Shown: piece after piece, positions 58,201-64,000 of the stretch
Position numbering within the stretch: the first letter of the stretch is position 1
Layout of the letters: every line of letters starts with the position of its first letter
From: Palaemon carinicauda
Lineage: Eukaryota > Arthropoda > Malacostraca > Decapoda > Palaemonidae
Direction of reading: 5' to 3'
DNA length: 64,000 bases
Assembly: GCF_036898095.1 (NCBI RefSeq)
Contig: NC_090726.1
Span: forward strand, 42,638,455 to 42,702,454
Position numbers and translations under genes: made by a program
The notes under the pieces: generated by a model
Told to the model about the DNA's origin: nothing
Seen by the model: the letters and a program-made list of their open reading frames with translations, nothing else
Database searches by the model: none

Positions 58201-61200
58201 GGATGTTACCAACCCAAGCAAGAAGAAAGCCTTCAAGGACATTGTCTTGACGGGAGCTAGAGCAGTTGAGTGGGCAAATTGGGTACTTGAGCATCATGAG
58301 GTGGGCAAATTGGGTACTTGAGCATCGTGAGGCCATAACTTTAAGATTCCACAAGCAGATCGGTCGCAGATAAGAACTTACTTTGTGAAACTCGTCTTTG
58401 AAGAAGCCCTCTTTCTTTCAGCCAACAGAAGTAGATGCAACAGCGGAAAAATGGAGAAGACTTAGGACTCTATTCTGCAGCTTGCAGTGTCCTTTCAATA
58501 GCCTCAACCTTCCGCATCTGGTCAGAGTAAAACAGCTGCTCAATCGTCCCAACCCCAAAATCCAGCTTGGCGAGGCCAGACTGGCCCTCAATAATCCATC
58601 CTAAAGAATTCGTCAGCAGTCTTTCTCCTCGCACCAGAGCCAGGGTCGCAGGGGGAAAGGCAGAGGTAAACTTCTTCATTGTGAAGGGCGTTCCCCCCAC
58701 CTCACTGCCTACTCCCCTACTGGAGGTGGTGGTTTTACAGTCGAGAGAGATGGATAGTGGAGGTACTTTGATCTGGTCACCTTCCGTTCATCAGCTCTTC
58801 CCCCCCTCTGATTCCACCTCCAGCGACATCGTCATCCTATCGCCAGGGTTCAGCAGAAGATCTTGCCCTGCAAGTGAAAGTTCAGGCCAGGTTGAGAAGG
58901 GCTTACTTCAGGAGGTGTACGACAGCTACCTCGTCTTCTTCAGTCGACTTTTTTTGTAAGAAAGGTGTCTGGAGACTAGACACCAGTCATCAACCTATCG
59001 ACTCTGAATGAGTTCATCCGGCAAACACCATTAAGGATGGAGACCACAGCCCCGGTCAGACAAGCAATCAGGCCTCAGGACTTCATGGGCACCCTGGATT
59101 TGAAGGCACGTACTTCCAAATCTCTATCCACCCCTCTTCCAGGAAGTACCTGTGAGTGGTAATAGCCGGAAAGGTGTTACAATCCAAAGTCCTTTGCTTC
59201 AGCCTGTTAATGGCACCCTTAGTTTTCACAAGGATCTTCGAGCTAGTATCTTGGTGAGTGCATGCCAACGGAATTCGCCTCTTCCACCATCTAGACAACT
59301 GGCTAATCCTAGCGGAATCAGAGGACAACCTCCTACAATGAATTGTCTCATTTTCTCAAGACCTGGGGGTCGTGATAGAGAGAAGTGTCCTAACCCCAAT
59401 CTAAAACTAATATATCTGGGGATGGATACATTATAGACAGAGTACAAAGGAAACTATTCCCGTCCCAGGAAAGGATTTTACATATGCAAAAGGTATCTCT
59501 CCCCTTCGTGCGGCAGTCCCTTCTTCCAGCATGCTAGTGGCAGAAATGTTTGGAGCACTTAACATTGTTAGAATGGTTGGTTTCCGGAAGCAGATCTACT
59601 CTATTCAGCATGGATAGCAGAGGAGTCTAAAAAAGATCTTCAATGGTGGCTGGAAGAAACAAACTTCTTGAAAGGATACCTTTCTCGATACTGCCACCGG
59701 AATTTCTCCTCTTTACGGACACATCTAGTGAAGGATAGACAGCGCATCTCGGTCAGCACGTAGTGTCGGGTACCTGGACAGATCAAGATCACCACGAGCA
59801 CATTAACGTCGTAGAGATTAAAGCTGTTACATTAGCCATCCAGGAATTTTTCCCTCTTCTGACAGGACACTTGGTGGTCTTGATGAATGATAAGACCACC
59901 GTGGTGTCCTATATAAACAAGCAAGGAGGTACTACTGTATGTCTCTACAACTGTGACCACTAGCAGTAAGGACTCTTGATTGGGCAGCTCAACACGATTA
60001 CACAGTTTATTTCACTCCAGACAAAGGGAACGTAGTAGCGGACAAATTGAGTGGTTAGACCCGGATAGTTGAGTCAGAATGGTCTCATGTCCTCAGGTAG
60101 TGAGTGACAGAGATCCTGACTTTGTGGGGTTTACCAACAGTGGATCTGTTTGCGACCTCTTAATAACAAGCTACCGATTTATTGCACTCCAATTCCAGAC
60201 CCAAAAGCAGTGTTCGAAAACATGTTCCAGCATCCATGCAACAGCCTCAATGCGTGAGCTTTTCTGTCGTTTTTCCTATTAAGAAGTGCTAAATCGAGTT
60301 TGAGTAACACCAAATCTAATGATGACTCGTAACACCAAAATAACCGCACATGGAGTGGATGCCTGGACCTTCTACTCCTCCTAATAGAGACCCCAAGAGA
60401 ATTGCACGCTCTCTCCGACCTGCTAAGTCAGCCACAAACCAGGATCTTCCACATTGCAACGGAATGCCTTCAACTTCCCGCATGGAGGTTATCCAGCATC
60501 TCTCAGAGAAAAGCTTTTCTTGAAAGATTGTGCACCAGATATCTGGATACCTTAGTAGCAGTTTAGCTGGCCAAGTGGGCTGTCTTCTGTGGTTGATGTT
60601 GTGAGAGGGATGTCTCTCCTCTCAGAACTCTTATTTTAATACAGTAATCGCTGATTTTTTGTTCTACCTTTGCAAGGAGAAACTCTGCTGCATTTCAGTG
60701 GTAAAAGGTTATTGCTTGGCCTTGAACAAAGTCTTTAGACTAAAGGGAGTAGACATTTCTTCAGAGGAGGAAATTTCAATCCTCATACGGAGTTTTGAGT
60801 AGACCTGCCCTCCAGTTGATGCGAGTTGTTAAGGTTTTACATTACCTAAAGTGGGCACCCTACGAATTGTTGAGGTGAGCCTCAAATAGGGACTGTACCC
60901 TGTAAATGGTTTTTCTGCTTGCTTTATTTTCATCTAAACTAGGAAGTGAACTTCATGGTTTCTCATTCAACATCACCCATTCAAGGGGGGTAGAGATAGC
61001 TCTTGCTCTCCTTCGTCCCTGACTTCATAGTTAAAACTCAAAACATGTAATTGCCTAATTCCAGATTTCTATAATTTCAGATTATGAGCCTTAGGGATGT
61101 GACTGATGATTCTGACCAGCTGTTACTGTGTTCTGTAAGAGCACTGAAGTACTATCTCAAACAGACAGAATGTTAGACGCCTGCAACACCTCTTCATGAG

Positions 61201-61720
61201 CACAGGAACATCAAAGAAGATATCCAAGAACATGATCTCATTCTGGCTGAGAGAGGCTATTTTTTGGACGCTCGCTTCTTCCACGGAAGGGATGCATGTA
61301 AAAGCTAGACGCGAAACGTATTTGTTCCTCATTAGCTTTTAGGAAGAATTTATCCGAGATGCAGGTTCTTCAGGCAGATGTGTGGAAGTGTCAGATGACG
61401 TTCAACTACTCACTACCATCGGGATGTGACCTACAGGTCCCTGGATACGTTCTCCTTAGGGCGTGTTGTAGCTGCATGTGGTATAACTGCCTCGGCTCCT
61501 CTCACGGGACCAGTGGATCAAGAGCTGAAGTTATGAATAAGACTGGGATGAAAGTAAAGAAAGACTGGCCTGTTTTTTCCTTTCTATCTTTCCCTCTCTT
61601 GGGATACAGTTTCAAAAGACCTTGCCAGCAGGACTTAATCTGATAGCTGGGTAAAACCAGTCAGCATGGAGCCATTCCAAGCTCAAGCACGGAAGAGATT
61701 TTACCCATGCTCCTTAGCTT
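55264..61720 (+). mobile_element. Decayed DIRS-like retrotransposon of a different family
   Basis: Ordered remnants on the + strand: gag from 55424 (MNPDRLCPSCREHWEKYDRR) to about 58320; RT at 58990-59450 (RMETTAPVRQAIRPQDF, GTLDLK, AYFQISIHPSSRKYL in shifted frames, LDNW in place of LDDW); RNase H at 59680-60060 (INVVEIKAVTLAIQEF, YINKQGG, ADKLSG); methyltransferase-like DLFATS at about 60143; recombinase at 60560-61640 (SVRALKYYLKQTE). Many stops and frameshifts. Ends were not defined. It is antisense to the sulfotransferase gene, inside its last intron. Confidence 0.8.
55424..58321 (+). pseudogene. Gag-like remnant of the 55-61 kb element
   Basis: Segments at 55424-56143, 57422-57712 and 58115-58321 fall in different frames. 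The first has a CPSC pair and Lys/Ser-rich stretch. The second has an acidic ILEEEDAEFEYEDSEGE. The third, MEVTDIATMQVASWINHW, parallels the helical gag domain of copies 2 and 3 by position only. Confidence 0.55.
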
Positions 61721-62084
61721 GACGGACTGTTGCTAATTTCAAATATGGTACTTCTCATGCTACAAAAGCAGAGAAATCTCAATCTGTCTACATTCACTCA
61801 GCTACTGAAAGCTACATTCCAGGTTAACAGCATTTACGGAATTTATTTCGTATTTTAAAATTCCTTACCACTTTCAGGTGGATTCTTTTTAACCATCCTT
61901 GGTGTTACTCCTATCCTTCTAAATGTGGTATTCATCAACTGAATACTGGGGAAGATTCATTTAATTAAATCCCATTTTGAAAATGTAACTTATTTTAATA
62001 CTTTGTATTTAATCAATTGCCTTTCTTTCTCCCCACACTTAGTGTGCTCAGAATAAGTGATGTAAACATATCATTATTACTTGC
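61721..62084. other. Intron DNA, nothing recognised
   Basis: AT-rich stretch between the DIRS remnant and a truncated retroposon. Confidence 0.4.
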
Positions 62085-62155
62085 TAAGCTACAACCCTAG
62101 TTGGAAAAGCAGAATGCTATAAGCCCGAGGGCTCCAACAGGGAAACTAGCTAACG
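62085..62155 (-). mobile_element. TAA-tailed dispersed retroposon, copy D (short)
   Basis: AAGCTACAACCCTAGTTGGA to GGGCTCCAACAGGG only; about 70 bp of the family's tail end, next to ATTATTA. Confidence 0.75.
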
Positions 62156-62276
62156 CTATATGCTGGTTGTTGATTCTCTGGTACTACATTGGCTAGTCAC
62201 AAAATTTACTCTGAAAACTGTTTATCTTTACACAAGAAAAAATGCACTGATATAAACATGGTGCAATGTACTTTAC

Positions 62277-62437
62277 CTGAACTAAAATAACGTTGTCTTG
62301 CTCCATTGAAGAAAGTGGGAAGATACTGTTCTAAAACACCAAGTGTAGTATTCCAATCTTCAGCTATTCCAATTACCGAGTATTCATATTCTGCATGAAA
62401 TTTAGCTTTCTGTAGCGCATAAGGTTCTCCATGTTTT
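62277..62437 (-). CDS. Uronyl/heparan 2-O-sulfotransferase-like protein, penultimate exon
   Basis: Acceptor TTTCTTTCAG, donor GTAAAG. The first base completes a codon from an exon beyond the window; 53 codons follow and one base is left, matching the last exon. GEPYALQKAKFHAEYEYSVI and LGVLEQYLPTFFNGARQRYF match the UST/HS2ST segment with ALxxAK, VxGxxE and LExxLPxFFxGA, near the 3'-phosphate PAPS contact region and C-terminal helices. The other open frame here (62373-62633) is a shadow. The catalytic N-terminal half is outside the window. Confidence 0.8.
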
Positions 62438-63080
62438 CTGAAAGAAAATAGTAGATATTAATGGATTTTAAATATTTGGACGTTATTGGAAAAGAGAATG
62501 AGAACAAAGTACTTATGACATAAGTATGCAAAACAAAAATGACCCAATGGCCCATATAGATTTCACAAAAACTAGTCCATTCATATAACTTTTTTTCGTC
62601 TAGTTTTCCCATATTAACTTCACCTTGCTCCAATTTTCAAATTGCATTTAAGAACAAATACTTTGAGCAAAAACTTTTAGTCTAGAGATGTGACAAAGTA
62701 GCCCGGTTTATTCAAGCTATAGCCAACTAATTCTGTATAATCCCCTGAACTTCCCTACTGGTCTTCATCCTACCACTTCCATATCTACTAACTGATCTCT
62801 CCCTTTCCCATCAATGGTCACAAGGCAAAAAATCTTGGCATCTTTTGTGTGAAATACCAATCTTTTCCAGCCTCTAAATACATTTCTATTTGTAATGTGA
62901 TGTTTACAATGCCTTCCACCCTTAAACCTTGGCACTTGTTGTTATAAACTGGTTGAAATCCCCTCCACTTCTTTGGCAAGTGTTTTGTCTGTTTTGTAGA
63001 TTAGTTCAGGCCGAATATATGCATCATAGTTTTTGTTCTCTTTACTAATGGTTATCTGTATTTAACAGTACTTCAGCAAT
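62438..63080. other. Upstream intron of the sulfotransferase-like gene
   Basis: No further exon found between 62438 and the right edge apart from repeats. The gene continues to the right. Confidence 0.5.
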
Positions 63081-63348
63081 CTTAACCTCCAAGGGGTTAT
63101 TTTTTCCCCAGCACATTTTGCAGTATATTTTTTTAAAATTGCTCTAACAGCCTTAATTTTTGTCATAGAGAGGTCAGGTTGGTCTCATTCTCTAGGAAAA
63201 TGCCTGAATTTTTTCAAAAAATTATAAAAAATATAAAAAAAAAATTTTTATAGCATTTTTTTGCAAGGACGTACCGGTACGTCCATGGGGGTAAAGGGAT
63301 GACTTTTGTGCAACGTACCAGTACGTCCTTTGGGGGTAAAAGGGTTAA
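63081..63348 (-). mobile_element. piggyBac-like MITE, copy h (left end missing)
   Basis: Begins inside the element (CTTAACCTCCAAGGGGTTATT) and ends at TGGGGGTAAAAGGG-TTAA. The palindrome GGACGTACCGGTACGTCC is intact. Confidence 0.85.
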
Positions 63349-63896
63349 CTTTATCCATAATTTTGCTACCCCCCAACACCTGCTTCACAATACAGTGAGT
63401 CTCCCAGCCAACAGAAATTTTTTACCCCTATTTTTAAGGCCGTCCTTACGCTTCTTCCTGTCTTCCTGGTAAACACAAAAATGTGGCCTTGCCACCGACA
63501 CGCACACTGGTATATTATCCATGGCTACGCTATCCAAGTCGTGGTAATTTCTCCCGACACCTGCCTCCCTGTGTCTTGAACGTAAAACCACAAAACCACG
63601 AAGTCAAGGCAATATTCTTTCATTATTAAATAACATAAGATGATAACAATGATTAAGTTTTCTGTTATGCAAATTTTCAATATGTACTCTTCCTATTCTA
63701 CTACTGACACTACCTAGAATTGTATCACAACACAAGAACAACCTCTCAAAACAATGCTGTACTATACCCCTATCCAATTATGATGAATGATCATGTTTTA
63801 ATTAACTTTTAGTGTTTAAGTGCTGTACATTATTTCACTTGTATATCAAACTATTAAGTTTAAATGACATTTATGGCTATTTACCAAAAGAGGAGA
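63349..63896. other. Intron DNA, nothing recognised
   Basis: The - strand frame 63385-63591 has no domain or splice support. Confidence 0.4.
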
Positions 63897-63910
63897 GCAT
63901 TATTATTATT

Positions 63911-64000
63911 GGTAGATAAGCTACAACCCTAGATGGAAAAGCAGGATGCTATAAGCCCATTGTCTAACAGGGAAAATAGCCCAGTGAATAAAGGAAATAA
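63911..64000 (-). mobile_element. TAA-tailed dispersed retroposon, copy E (runs off the edge)
   Basis: Preceded by TTATTATTATTGG; AAGCTACAACCCTAGATGGA and GGGAAAATAGCCCAGTGA match copies A to D. The copy continues past 64000. Confidence 0.78.

Noticed and set aside
62373..62633. 86-aa ORF on the - strand
   Set aside because: Wrong frame of the sulfotransferase exon 62277-62437 plus intron. The phase-matched frame gives the conserved family sequence.

Overview
The window looks like nuclear DNA of a decapod crustacean, most likely a shrimp. The basis is AT-rich sequence with long (CT)n, (GA)n and (TAA)n microsatellites, genes with large introns and GT-AG splice sites, and a very heavy load of DIRS-like tyrosine-recombinase retrotransposons, which are known to be common in decapods. 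Nothing bacterial (operons, ribosome binding sites) is present. The species cannot be fixed from the sequence alone.

Two host genes are supported. On the + strand, ten exons from 1174 to 46389 join without any frame error into an 845-codon protein. It has an acidic N-terminus, a RAMA domain, an MPN/JAMM metalloprotease domain and a long Pro-rich then Gln/His-rich tail, and it is the orthologue of MPND, a nuclear JAMM deubiquitinase-family protein. On the - strand, two phase-matched exons (62277-62437 and 54628-54893) form the C-terminus of a Golgi 2-O-sulfotransferase of the UST/Pipe family, whose 5' part lies beyond the right edge. The two genes converge. A third possible - strand terminal exon (48848-49142) sits between them and is unidentified.

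Almost everything else is mobile DNA inside introns. MPND intron 1 (23.8 kb) holds a decayed DIRS-like element (5437-13368) and a near-complete one (15459-22056). Intron 2 holds a second near-complete copy of that same family (25613-32790). All three show the full DIRS layout: inverted terminal repeats plus an internal complementary region (ICR) that repeats the two outer ends back to back. The two younger copies encode gag, RT/RNase H/methyltransferase-like and tyrosine recombinase ORFs, and each is disabled in a different ORF. Older DIRS-like remnants lie at 33740-34010, 42290-43705, 47930-48260, 49260-51100, 51790-53970 and 55264-61720.

Other repeats are eight copies of a TTAA-flanked piggyBac-like MITE, a pogo-like MITE that splits one gag gene, tRNA-derived SINEs, a family with (TAA)n tails, LINE fragments, a solo LTR with a 5-bp target duplication (47147-47546), a conserved dispersed element (24379-24756), minisatellites, and a 5S rRNA-like fragment embedded in a decayed DIRS RT gene.
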